The notes: generated from the sequence alone by a model not told the origin. DNA of 5,420 nt from an uncultured Ruminococcus sp. (GCA_945835085.1 CAMAIG010000138.1:1-5420), one strand, 5' to 3'; counted from the stretch's first letter, positions 1 to 5,116 are shown. Numbers and translations: made by a program.

Positions 1-19
1 AGATGTTGGGAGGGAATGA
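1..19 (+). CDS. C-terminal end of an upstream gene (partial)
   Basis: The frame beginning at base 2 reads Asp-Val-Gly-Arg-Glu and stops at TGA 17-19. This gives the classic 4-base ATGA overlap with the next start at 16, which is the only reason to call it. A second frame (stop TAA 30-32) is also open to the window edge and would give a 17-base overlap, so the true upstream frame is not certain. Nothing can be said about function. Confidence 0.3.
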
Positions 20-210
20 CTATAAACCGTAAGAGCTGCAAAGGCTGTGTGCATTATCGTACCCTTGGACAAACACCGAAAGCCGGTAAAGGATGCCATT
101 ATTTTTTAGATACATATGATCAGAGAGGCTGTCCACCGGAAAAATGCACAAAAAAAGAGACTGACCCATTAATGGTATCAGTCCCGAAAAAGAAAAAAGA
201 AAATATATGA
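16..210 (+). CDS. Small Cys-rich phage-type protein (putative metal binding)
   Basis: This is a 64-residue protein with Cys at 8, 11, 27, 39 and 44, arranged as CKGC near the N-terminus, then KGCHY, then RGCPPEKC. The layout CxxC-x(15)-C-x(11)-C-x(4)-C, with the phrase LDT...RGCPP, is familiar from small uncharacterised proteins of Firmicutes phages. A structural zinc site is an inference. The tail after residue 48 is Lys-rich (KKKK at 58-61) and looks unconserved; it also contains a leftward hairpin/T-run at 151-183. The start at 16 is chosen because of the ATGA overlap with the upstream stop and the GGGAGG at 8-13. That spacing is very short, so translation may depend on coupling with the upstream gene. 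The frame is open to the window edge, so an upstream start cannot be excluded. No enzymatic motif is visible. Confidence 0.7.
   Translation: MTINRKSCKGCVHYRTLGQTPKAGKGCHYFLDTYDQRGCPPEKCTKKETDPLMVSVPKKKKENI
151..183 (-). terminator. Leftward rho-independent terminator-like hairpin inside a + strand gene
   Basis: Read on the minus strand, GACTGA (183-178) pairs with TCAGTC (164-159), with a CCATTAATGG inner palindrome between them. This is followed directly by TC and a run of seven T (complement of the A-run ending at 156). On the + strand the hairpin is followed by CCCGAAAA, so it is not a rightward terminator. No minus-strand gene is visible to its right, so it may block antisense transcription or be a chance product of Lys codons. 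Confidence 0.4.
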
Positions 211-235
211 CACCCTCATTATAGCATATTATGAG
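207..235 (+). promoter_or_regulatory. Possible sigma-70-type promoter overlapping a palindrome
   Basis: ATGACA at 207-212 matches five of six bases of TTGACA. After 17 bases, TATGAG at 230-235 matches four of six bases of TATAAT. It would serve the gene starting at 260. The match is modest in an AT-rich gap, and the gene could equally be read through from upstream. The 25-bp imperfect palindrome at 213-237 would fill the spacer and the -10 region, as an operator often does. Confidence 0.25.
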
Positions 236-237
236 GG
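213..237. repeat. 25-bp imperfect palindrome (candidate operator or mRNA hairpin)
   Basis: CCCTCAT (213-219) is the exact reverse complement of ATGAGGG (231-237). Inside it ATA (221-223) pairs with TAT (227-229), leaving one T-T mismatch (220/230) and a GCA centre. Ten of eleven arm positions are thus complementary. There is no T-run on either side, so a terminator is unlikely. It lies in the only gap (211-259) between the first small gene and the next one, just upstream of a ribosome site at 247-253. Confidence 0.6.
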
Positions 238-259
238 CAAAGTCAAGGAAGGACAGGCT

Positions 260-727
260 ATGAAAGTAAAACGGGCGGCGCAGGAAAAGAACAACAATGC
301 CGCATATGATGTGCTTATCAACAACCTTATTATATCTGTACTTGTACTGCATGAGGAGTTTGGATTTGGAAAAAGCCGCATAGAGCAGTATATTGCAGGA
401 ATCGTCGAAAAGGTCAAGTGGTTTGACGAAATGAGCCGGGACGGCGTTGCCGATATTAAGACGGCGGCGGAGCGCAAGGCTTATCAGTCTAAATTCCGGG
501 AATTCCTGCGTATTTCAACAAAAGAGTATCTGCCGGAAGAGCTTTACAGAGAGGTATTTGAAACAAATTTACCAACGGCGGCAGAGGTTGCCTGCCGAAG
601 CAAGATAAAAGAGGCGGAACTGCAGCGCAAAACCGCCGTATCTGTTGCCAAGGCTGCCGAAATGCAGAGGGCGGCGCAGATTTACCAGGATTTTTTGAGA
701 GATAGAGCTAATAAGAAATCTATTTGA
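260..727 (+). CDS. Conserved-looking hypothetical phage-type protein
   Basis: This is a 155-residue, mostly helical, charged protein that I do not recognise as a named family. A hydrophobic helix (about residues 17-30, LINNLIISVLVLHEE) leads into FGFGKSRIEQYI at 34-45. That 'FGFGxxR' phrase is seen in small uncharacterised Firmicutes phage proteins. The C-terminal third (about 105-152) is Ala/Lys/Glu-rich and likely a long helix or coiled coil. It has no signal peptide and no convincing membrane span. The start is set by GGAAGGA at 247-253, six bases before ATG. The stop at 725-727 is followed after 15 bases by the PP-loop enzyme gene, so the two are probably co-transcribed. Whether it works with the PP-loop/ParB pair is unknown. 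Confidence 0.75.
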   Translation: MKVKRAAQEKNNNAAYDVLINNLIISVLVLHEEFGFGKSRIEQYIAGIVEKVKWFDEMSRDGVADIKTAAERKAYQSKFREFLRISTKEYLPEELYREVFETNLPTAAEVACRSKIKEAELQRKTAVSVAKAAEMQRAAQIYQDFLRDRANKKSI

Positions 728-742
728 AAGGTTTAAACAGTC

Positions 743-1813
743 ATGAAAGAAGTATATAAAAGTCGGGTATACACGGACAGACCGCCTTATGCGGATTTTG
801 AAGCGCCTCGGAAATTTGACGCTATAATGGGCATAATCGCAACACGGCTAAGTCAGCATCCAAAAGCTATTTGCTCATACTCGGGCGGCTCTGACAGCGA
901 TATTCTTATTGATATTATCGAGCGTACAAGGCAGATGCTTCCGGGACTGCCGCCCGTTCGATATGTATTCTTTAACACGGGGCTTGAAATGAAAGCTACA
1001 AAAGAGCACGTTAAGGAAACAGCCCTGAAATACGGCGTTGAAATAGAGGAATGCCGCCCCAAAATAGGTATAGTACAAGCGGCAAGGACTTACGGAATCC
1101 CGTTTGTATCAAAAATAATGTCGTCGGGGCTGTCGGAATGGCAGAAAAAAGGCGTTCCGTTATCGATAGCGGAAGAATACGAAAAAGCCGAAGATAAAGC
1201 GGCAAAGCGCAAGGAACTTAAAGAGCGTTATCCAAATTGTGAAAGCCTCATAAACTTCTTGTGCTGCTGCAACTCTGCCGGAGAACCTCGACCAAATATA
1301 CAGCTCGTCATTAATTCATCAAAATACATGCGAGATTTTATAGATGAATATCCACCCGACTTTCCTATAAGCGCAAAATGCTGTGACTGTTGCAAAAAGA
1401 ATCTTGCTCATTCCGTACAAAAAGGATATGAACTTATAATCACGGGTGAGCGCAGAGATGAAGGCGGTATGAGGTCTGTTCCACGAAAGGACAACACAGC
1501 AATGTGCTTTACCGAAACGAGTACATATGGACAGTACAGGCTCAGACCTTTGTATTATGTAAGCGATAAGGACAAGGCATGGTATAAAGAGCGATACGGG
1601 ATAAGATATTCCGATGCTTACGAAGTTTACGGGCTTACTCGTACGGGCTGCTGCGGTTGCCCTATATCCTATAAGGCTGTTGATGATCTGGAAAAGATAA
1701 GACCGTTTGAACCTAATGTTGTAAAAGCCGCCTGGAACATCTTTGGCAAGAGCTACGAGTACAGAATGAAATACAACGATTATAAAGAAAAAAGAATCAG
1801 AAAGGAAAAATAA
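743..1813 (+). CDS. PAPS reductase-like PP-loop protein (IbrA-like)
   Basis: This 356-residue protein carries the ATP-pyrophosphatase PP-loop SGGSDS at residues 47-52, preceded by the hydrophobic AICSY strand. Next comes FNTGLEM at 77-83, the usual 'NTG' element of the PAPS reductase superfamily, and GERRDEGGMR at 235-244, matching the superfamily's GxRxxE..R segment. Cys clusters at 174-176 (CCC), 213-217 (CCDCC), 255 and 303-306 (CCGC) could bind zinc or an iron-sulfur cluster. Family members bind ATP or a PAPS-like nucleotide; genuine sulfate assimilation is unlikely in this context. Phage and island copies are often annotated 'phosphoadenosine phosphosulfate reductase', and the E. coli protein IbrA belongs to the group. 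AAAGG at 728-731 is a weak ribosome site. The next gene (ParB domain) starts one base after this stop, so they are very likely translated together. The true substrate cannot be read from sequence. Confidence 0.88.
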   Translation: MKEVYKSRVYTDRPPYADFEAPRKFDAIMGIIATRLSQHPKAICSYSGGSDSDILIDIIERTRQMLPGLPPVRYVFFNTGLEMKATKEHVKETALKYGVEIEECRPKIGIVQAARTYGIPFVSKIMSSGLSEWQKKGVPLSIAEEYEKAEDKAAKRKELKERYPNCESLINFLCCCNSAGEPRPNIQLVINSSKYMRDFIDEYPPDFPISAKCCDCCKKNLAHSVQKGYELIITGERRDEGGMRSVPRKDNTAMCFTETSTYGQYRLRPLYYVSDKDKAWYKERYGIRYSDAYEVYGLTRTGCCGCPISYKAVDDLEKIRPFEPNVVKAAWNIFGKSYEYRMKYNDYKEKRIRKEK

Positions 1814-1814
1814 T

Positions 1815-3344
1815 ATGATAGATGCAACAAGAAAAATCGAAGATACAGGGCTCAACGAAAAGGAGCTTGATTTCTGCAGGCGTGACGGCGTTCAGACTGT
1901 GGGCGACTTTCTCAACAAATACGATGAACTTAGGCTGTTATCGGAAATTACCGCAGATGAAATTTACTCCAAAATAAGCACCGATTCGGCTGACAACGAA
2001 AAGCAGATAGTATATATACCCGTTGATAGCATTATTCCGCACCCCAACAACCCACGAAAGGATGTAGGCGATGTATCGGAGCTTGCGGAAAGTATCAAGG
2101 CTAACGGAATTATGCAGAATCTTACTGTTGTACCTGCGGAGGATAGCGGCAAGTATTACGCCCTTATCGGACACCGCCGCCTGGCTGCGGCAAAGCAGGC
2201 AGGGCTTGAAAAAGTGCCTTGCGTTGTAACAGCAGGGCTTGACCTTAGTGAGCAGGTATCGATCATGCTTGCGGAAAATATGCAGCGCAAAGACCTTACC
2301 GATATTGAAGAGATGGACGGCATACAGATGATGTTTGATCTTGGTGACACCGTAAGCAGCATAGCAAGCAAAACAGGTCTTAGCGAATCAACCATACGCA
2401 AGCGCAGAAAGCTCACAGAATACAACAGAGAGGATGTTATATCGGCATATGAACGTGGCGCAACGTTTGCCGATTTTGATAAGATAAATGCTGTTAAGGC
2501 TCCCGAAAAGAGAAAAGAGCTTGTAACACTCATAGGCACAAACAATTTTGAATGGAAGCTGAATAATTTTATAAACGAAGAAAAGCGGCTTGAATTTACG
2601 GAAGAAGCCAAGGCCTGGGCTGAGGGCTTTGCAAGATATGTTAAGTCCGTAGATTACGGCGAATACAACAGGGTCATGACGATATACAGCAAGGACAATC
2701 TGACGATGCCTAAAGATTATGACGCAAGCAGAGAGTATGTTTATACTGTTGGATATTACGTTGAAATATTTGTAAAGAGAGCTCCGCACGTTGAAACGGC
2801 AGAAGAGGCGGCGGCGAGAGAGGCACGGGAGGCGGCTCAGAAAGAACTTGACGACCGTAAGGCAAGGCTTAACGAGATATTCGAGGCTATGTACAAGCGC
2901 CGTGCGGAGTTTGTGCAGGATTTCAAGGGATTTCCGAAGTGCACCGCCGCAAAGGAGCTTGATTACATATATACCATTACGGAGATACTTATCAGTGCAG
3001 AATCGGACGATGAATGCGGTGATTTTGATCTTGATGATTTTGCAGAATTTTTTGATACGGAGCTTGCGGAAGGTGTACCGAATTACGGACAGTATACTCT
3101 TGAACTTATGAACGAGGCGAAAATATCGGGGGCAAGAAAGATGCTGCTGTATGCGTACTTTAAACTCGAATGCAGGAACAGTACGCTGTACGACTACTAT
3201 CTTAAATATCGTGAGGATAAGCAGATATTGTATCTGTATGAATTGCTTAAGGTTTGCGGCTTTGAGATTTCCGACGAGGAACGGGCTGTTCTGGGCGGAA
3301 CGCATGAGCTTTATACAAAGGAGAATAAGGGCGATGACAGATAA
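1815..3344 (+). CDS. ParB/Srx-fold domain protein with long C-terminal extension (IbrB-like partner)
   Basis: This 509-residue protein has a ParB N-terminal domain at about residues 65-160. It contains IPVDSIIPHPNNPRKD (68-83), SIKANGIMQNLTV (93-105), GHRRLAAAK (119-127, the box corresponding to the CTP-binding GERR motif of ParB) and ENMQRKDLTDIE (154-165). A helix-turn-helix follows at about 179-200 (VSSIASKTGLSESTIRKRRKL). The first 55 residues contain GVQTVGDFL, which resembles a helix-hairpin-helix/alpha-CTD-like unit (inference). Residues about 325-365 are Ala/Glu/Arg-rich and likely coiled coil; residues 396-416 are strongly acidic; the C-terminal 90 residues are unrecognised. It is nearly twice the length of a typical chromosomal ParB, and no ParA gene is visible in the window, so a partition role is doubtful. 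AAGGA at 1802-1806 precedes the start by eight bases. Pairing with the PP-loop gene matches the IbrA/IbrB arrangement. Confidence 0.88.
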   Translation: MIDATRKIEDTGLNEKELDFCRRDGVQTVGDFLNKYDELRLLSEITADEIYSKISTDSADNEKQIVYIPVDSIIPHPNNPRKDVGDVSELAESIKANGIMQNLTVVPAEDSGKYYALIGHRRLAAAKQAGLEKVPCVVTAGLDLSEQVSIMLAENMQRKDLTDIEEMDGIQMMFDLGDTVSSIASKTGLSESTIRKRRKLTEYNREDVISAYERGATFADFDKINAVKAPEKRKELVTLIGTNNFEWKLNNFINEEKRLEFTEEAKAWAEGFARYVKSVDYGEYNRVMTIYSKDNLTMPKDYDASREYVYTVGYYVEIFVKRAPHVETAEEAAAREAREAAQKELDDRKARLNEIFEAMYKRRAEFVQDFKGFPKCTAAKELDYIYTITEILISAESDDECGDFDLDDFAEFFDTELAEGVPNYGQYTLELMNEAKISGARKMLLYAYFKLECRNSTLYDYYLKYREDKQILYLYELLKVCGFEISDEERAVLGGTHELYTKENKGDDR

Positions 3345-3507
3345 CGAGATCGTAAAGGCTTTGGAATGCTGCACCGGCGACGGCCTATGCTGCGAGTGTC
3401 CTATGTGGGAAAAACTCAACGCAAATTGCATTGTTGAGCTTAACCGCTTAGCTTTGGAGATTATTAAAAGGCAGCAGGCGGAGTTGGAGCGTGAAGATAA
3501 TGCGTGA
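3334..3507 (+). CDS. Small Cys-rich phage protein with C-terminal helix
   Basis: This 57-residue protein begins MTDNEIVKALECC and has Cys at 12, 13, 19, 20, 22 and 32. It ends in a charged helix (LALEIIKRQQAELER, about 39-53). The pattern 'eivkALeCC...CxxCP...ii.RQqaEler' is common among uncharacterised Firmicutes prophage proteins. A zinc-binding N-terminal part with a coiled-coil tail is inferred. The ATG at 3334 is chosen because AAAGGAG at 3317-3323 lies ten bases upstream; longer in-frame readings only run antiphase through the ParB gene. It overlaps the ParB gene end by 11 bases and the YopX gene start by 8 bases, so translation is probably coupled on both sides. Confidence 0.75.
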   Translation: MTDNEIVKALECCTGDGLCCECPMWEKLNANCIVELNRLALEIIKRQQAELEREDNA

Positions 3508-3976
3508 AATATTATTCAGAGGAAAGCGGACGGACAACGGTGAATGGATTGAAGGATATTATTGCAATTTAGGTGGTAATCATCCTCGTGTTCTTAAAGA
3601 GAGTATCTTTATTGGAAAAATTGGAAGGGTATTGGAGTTTAAAAATATTGATGTTATCCCCGAAACTGTTGGACAGTACACAGGTCTGACCGACAAGAAC
3701 GGCAAGAAGATTTTTGAGGGGGATATAGTAATTACAAAGACAACATCGTGCAAGTTTGTAGGTTGTATATTATATTCAACGGAATATGTGCGTTTTGTCT
3801 GCGTGACAAAATCTAAAATGTCATATCCAATGGATAGTAAATTTGAATATGAAATCATCGGCAACATTCACGACAACCCCGAATTGTTTGAAACCGCCGC
3901 AAAGCCTGCCGCCAAGAATATCGCTCAGAGCGGACTTGCACCTGCAACCGAAAATTTTGAATTAATGGAGGGCTGA
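3500..3976 (+). CDS. YopX family phage protein
   Basis: This 158-residue protein opens with MREILFRGKRTDNGEWIEGYY and contains PETVGQYTGLTDKNGKKIFEGDIV at about 54-77. It reaches YEIIGNIHDNPELF at 117-130. These are the diagnostic segments of the YopX family, named from the Bacillus phage SPbeta protein and widespread in Firmicutes phages and integrative elements; its molecular role is unknown. The ATG at 3500 is preferred over a GTG at 3491 because family members start at MREILFRGKR and GGAG lies at 3486-3489. Most relatives end shortly after the NPEL segment; this one has about 28 further residues (131-158, Ala/Pro-rich then acidic), probably disordered. It overlaps the preceding gene by 8 bases (ATGCGTGA). 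Confidence 0.95.
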   Translation: MREILFRGKRTDNGEWIEGYYCNLGGNHPRVLKESIFIGKIGRVLEFKNIDVIPETVGQYTGLTDKNGKKIFEGDIVITKTTSCKFVGCILYSTEYVRFVCVTKSKMSYPMDSKFEYEIIGNIHDNPELFETAAKPAAKNIAQSGLAPATENFELMEG

Positions 3977-3980
3977 GGAA

Positions 3981-4001
3981 ATGACGGAGGGAGGAAAATA
4001 A
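3981..4001 (+). other. Six-codon minicistron upstream of the GNAT-like gene
   Basis: ATG ACG GAG GGA GGA AAA TAA encodes Met-Thr-Glu-Gly-Gly-Lys and stops exactly one base before the next ATG at 4002. GAGGAA precedes it closely at 3975-3980. Its codons contain the GGAGGGAGG ribosome site of the next gene. It may couple translation across the gap left after the YopX stop, or it may simply be the ribosome site read in frame. No evidence of conservation is available. Confidence 0.2.
3986..3994 (+). promoter_or_regulatory. Strong ribosome binding site GGAGGGAGG
   Basis: This is a doubled GGAGG-type site, with the last GGAGG ending at 3994, seven bases before the ATG at 4002. It is the strongest ribosome site in the window and fixes the start of the GNAT-like gene. 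This junction is also the only one in the 3334-4999 run where the genes do not overlap. Confidence 0.7.
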
Positions 4002-4496
4002 ATGCTTGAACCAGCTATGCTTCATAAAGAAGCGATACTTAACGGACTGAAAAAGCATATATACGAAGATGAAATGTCGTATTATTCTGGGTGGAATGGA
4101 TTTACACTTCCTGAAATACCTAACGAATTTGACGGTTGCGATTACCGATTTGCAATTCTTGATGGTGATAAAGTGATTGGATATTTCTGTTATACATACG
4201 ATATGCACAGTAAATGTTTGAGTAATTTCGGACTGTATTCGTTTGACAAGGGAAATCCCGTTATCGGGAAAGATGTTCTTTGTGAGATAAAGCGTATCAT
4301 TAAAGAATATCAGCCGCACAGAATGGCATGGCGAATGGTGGGCGGCAACCCCGTTGAGAAACATTACGATAGATTTTGTAATAAATATCAAGGTAGAAAG
4401 TTTGTTTTAACAGATGTGTTTAAGGATAGATATGGTAAATATCATAATGATGTTATTTACGAAATCATTTTTGAGCAGGAGGGCGAAAATGGCTGA
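4002..4496 (+). CDS. GNAT-like acetyltransferase-fold protein
   Basis: This 164-residue protein has the secondary-structure order of a GNAT domain. YRFAILDGDKVIGYFCYTYD (48-67) forms the beta2-beta3 hairpin with the usual 'dg.kviGy' phrase. LSNFGLYSFDKGNPVIGKDVLCEIKRII (73-100) matches beta4 followed by the acetyl-CoA-binding loop and helix, though the canonical R/QxxGxG/A is reduced to GNPVIGK. HRMAWRMVGGNPVEKHYDRF (106-125) and the closing strand VIYEIIF (151-157) fit beta5, helix 4 and the last strands. GNAT enzymes transfer an acyl group from acyl-CoA to an amine; the substrate is unknown and activity uncertain because of the altered loop. The start is fixed by the GGAGGGAGG site. It overlaps the next gene by 8 bases (ATGGCTGA). 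Confidence 0.6.
   Translation: MLEPAMLHKEAILNGLKKHIYEDEMSYYSGWNGFTLPEIPNEFDGCDYRFAILDGDKVIGYFCYTYDMHSKCLSNFGLYSFDKGNPVIGKDVLCEIKRIIKEYQPHRMAWRMVGGNPVEKHYDRFCNKYQGRKFVLTDVFKDRYGKYHNDVIYEIIFEQEGENG
4477..4483 (+). promoter_or_regulatory. Ribosome binding site AGGAGGG deciding the zinc-ribbon gene start
   Basis: AGGAGGG lies five bases before ATG 4489 and inside the 3' end of the GNAT-like gene. It shows that translation begins at MAEKEYIER rather than at the in-frame ATG at 4414, which lies deep inside the preceding gene and has no such site. Confidence 0.7.
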
Positions 4497-4791
4497 AAAA
4501 GAATACATAGAGCGTGAAGCTCTTGTAGACCACTTGGAAAATGCAAAAGAGATTTTGTGGCATGATATTTCGTTAAGTTCAATATATGCAGCTAAATTAG
4601 TTGATATTTTTTTGGCTTGTGTTAAAGTATTTCCTACTGCCGACGTTGCGCCTGTTCGACACGGGCATTGGATTGAATGTAATTATGGTTTAACGTTTGA
4701 GTGTTCGAAATGCAAATATCCCACAGAATATAGTTTAACTGATTATTGCCCCAACTGCGGAGCAAAAATGGACGGTGATAAGAATGTCTGA
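4489..4791 (+). CDS. Phage-type zinc-ribbon protein
   Basis: This 100-residue protein starts EYIEREALVDHLENA and continues to the phrase FPTADVAPVRHGHWIE at about 48-63. It ends in a zinc ribbon with CSKC at 72-75 and CPNCGAKM at 87-94. 'PTADVxPVRHGxWIE...CsxCx...yCPNCGAkMd' is a recurring architecture of small proteins in Clostridia phages and integrative elements. The four Cys probably hold one zinc ion. Function is unknown; a DNA- or protein-binding adaptor is a guess from the ribbon. It overlaps the GNAT-like gene by 8 bases and the next gene by 8 bases (ATGTCTGA). Confidence 0.85.
   Translation: MAEKEYIEREALVDHLENAKEILWHDISLSSIYAAKLVDIFLACVKVFPTADVAPVRHGHWIECNYGLTFECSKCKYPTEYSLTDYCPNCGAKMDGDKNV
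4774..4779 (+). promoter_or_regulatory. GGTGAT ribosome site deciding the start at 4784
   Basis: GGTGAT matches the right half of the full Shine-Dalgarno consensus AGGAGGTGAT and lies four bases before ATG 4784. It includes an in-frame GTG (4775), which would itself lack a ribosome site, so the ATG is the better start. Confidence 0.4.
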
Positions 4792-4999
4792 AACGTTATG
4801 CTGGAGCTGCGCAAGAGCCTATCCCGGGCACGGCTGCTGCTGGGCTGACAGGTTCGAACCTGTACCCGACTGGTGCGCAGGCACAAGGAAAAGATACGAC
4901 GCTAACGGCAAGGAAACCGCAACATATCATGTATACAGCTGCCCTCTTTACAAAAAGGACAAGCGAGGCAAAAAGCGTAATACAGCGCCAAGAGGATAA
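4784..4999 (+). CDS. Small Cys-rich phage protein (CWSC type)
   Basis: This 71-residue basic protein has Cys at 6, 9, 18, 19, 31 and 53 in the order CWSC, GCCW, DWC and SCP, with Trp beside several of them. The layout 'CWSCxxA...GCxWxxxFxPVpxW...Y.V..CPlf' recurs in uncharacterised Firmicutes phage proteins and suggests a small metal-binding fold (inference). The last 15 residues are Lys/Arg-rich (KKDKRGKKRN) and could contact nucleic acid. The gene overlaps the zinc-ribbon gene by 8 bases. Its 3' end, including the TAA at 4997-4999, lies inside the inverted repeat at 4977-5034. A perfect 16-bp palindrome lies within it at 4848-4863. Confidence 0.72.
   Translation: MSETLCWSCARAYPGHGCCWADRFEPVPDWCAGTRKRYDANGKETATYHVYSCPLYKKDKRGKKRNTAPRG
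4848..4863. repeat. Perfect 16-bp palindrome inside a gene
   Basis: ACAGGTTCGAACCTGT is its own reverse complement and is flanked by GGG (4842-4844) and CCC (4865-4867). It encodes part of Asp-Arg-Phe-Glu-Pro-Val. The centre GGTTCGAACC resembles the T-arm of tRNA genes, but no acceptor or anticodon arms surround it. Confidence 0.6.
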
Positions 5000-5034
5000 C
5001 GCACCTTATTGCCATTTGGTGCGGCGCTGATTAC
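4977..5034 (+). repeat. Branched inverted repeat / structured RNA candidate
   Basis: The 3' side is one continuous 17-base arm: GGTGCG (5018-5023), GCGCTG (5024-5029), ATTAC (5030-5034). It pairs in order with CGCACC (5000-5005), CAGCGC (4983-4988) and GTAAT (4977-4981). The 5' side has a one-base bulge (4982) and an 11-base bulge (4989-4999) that holds the stop codon of the preceding gene. The apical loop is the 12 bases at 5006-5017. All 17 pairs are Watson-Crick. No T-run follows, so it is not a standard terminator. Confidence 0.6.
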
Positions 5035-5053
5035 ATATAACACTACACAGGCT

Positions 5054-5080
5054 ACGGGTGAGCAGGTCAGGCTTGCCCGT
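5054..5080 (+). repeat. Strong 10-bp hairpin
   Basis: ACGGGTGAGC (5054-5063) pairs with GCTTGCCCGT (5071-5080) around a seven-base loop AGGTCAG. As RNA all ten positions pair, two of them G-U. Because the wobbles become mismatches in DNA, the pairing fits an RNA structure rather better than a DNA operator. Only TTT follows (5080-5082), too short for a convincing terminator. Confidence 0.55.
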
Positions 5081-5100
5081 TTGCCGCATATGGATGTATA

Positions 5101-5116
5101 TACTATATATATAGTA
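5101..5116. repeat. Perfect 16-bp AT-rich palindrome
   Basis: TACTATATATATAGTA is its own reverse complement and is followed by AAAAAAA-T (5116-5123). It could be an easily melted element, a regulator site, or a -10 region on either strand (TATAGT at 5110-5115), but no well-placed -35 was found. Confidence 0.55.

Noticed and set aside
743..1813. QueC-like 7-deazaguanine enzyme
   Set aside because: The order of motifs (NTG, GERRDE, several Cys clusters) fits the PAPS reductase-like group rather than QueC, and no partner genes are nearby.
1319..1855. Minus-strand open frame (178 residues) opposite the PP-loop gene
   Set aside because: It is a shadow of a well-supported enzyme gene, with no motif and no sensible neighbours.
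2791..3111. Second + strand frame (106 residues) inside the ParB-domain gene
   Set aside because: The Arg-rich composition is the frame-shifted reading of Ala/Glu-rich codons, and it is wholly contained in a real gene.
743..3344. DNA phosphorothioation (Dnd/Ssp) system
   Set aside because: Only a PP-loop protein superficially like DndC is present; no cysteine desulfurase, DndD/SspD-type ATPase or other partner is in the window.
2388..3431. Long minus-strand open frame (347 residues) opposite the ParB-domain gene
   Set aside because: It is antiphase to a gene with clear ParB motifs, has no recognisable domain, and is rich in Ile/Leu/Phe/Arg/Ser as antisense shadows are.
3855..4391. Minus-strand open frame (178 residues) opposite YopX and the GNAT-like gene
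   Set aside because: It spans two supported + strand genes and shows no family features.
4842..4867. tRNA gene suggested by GGTTCGAACC
   Set aside because: The arm would need a six-base loop, and there are no acceptor, D or anticodon arms; the segment is coding.
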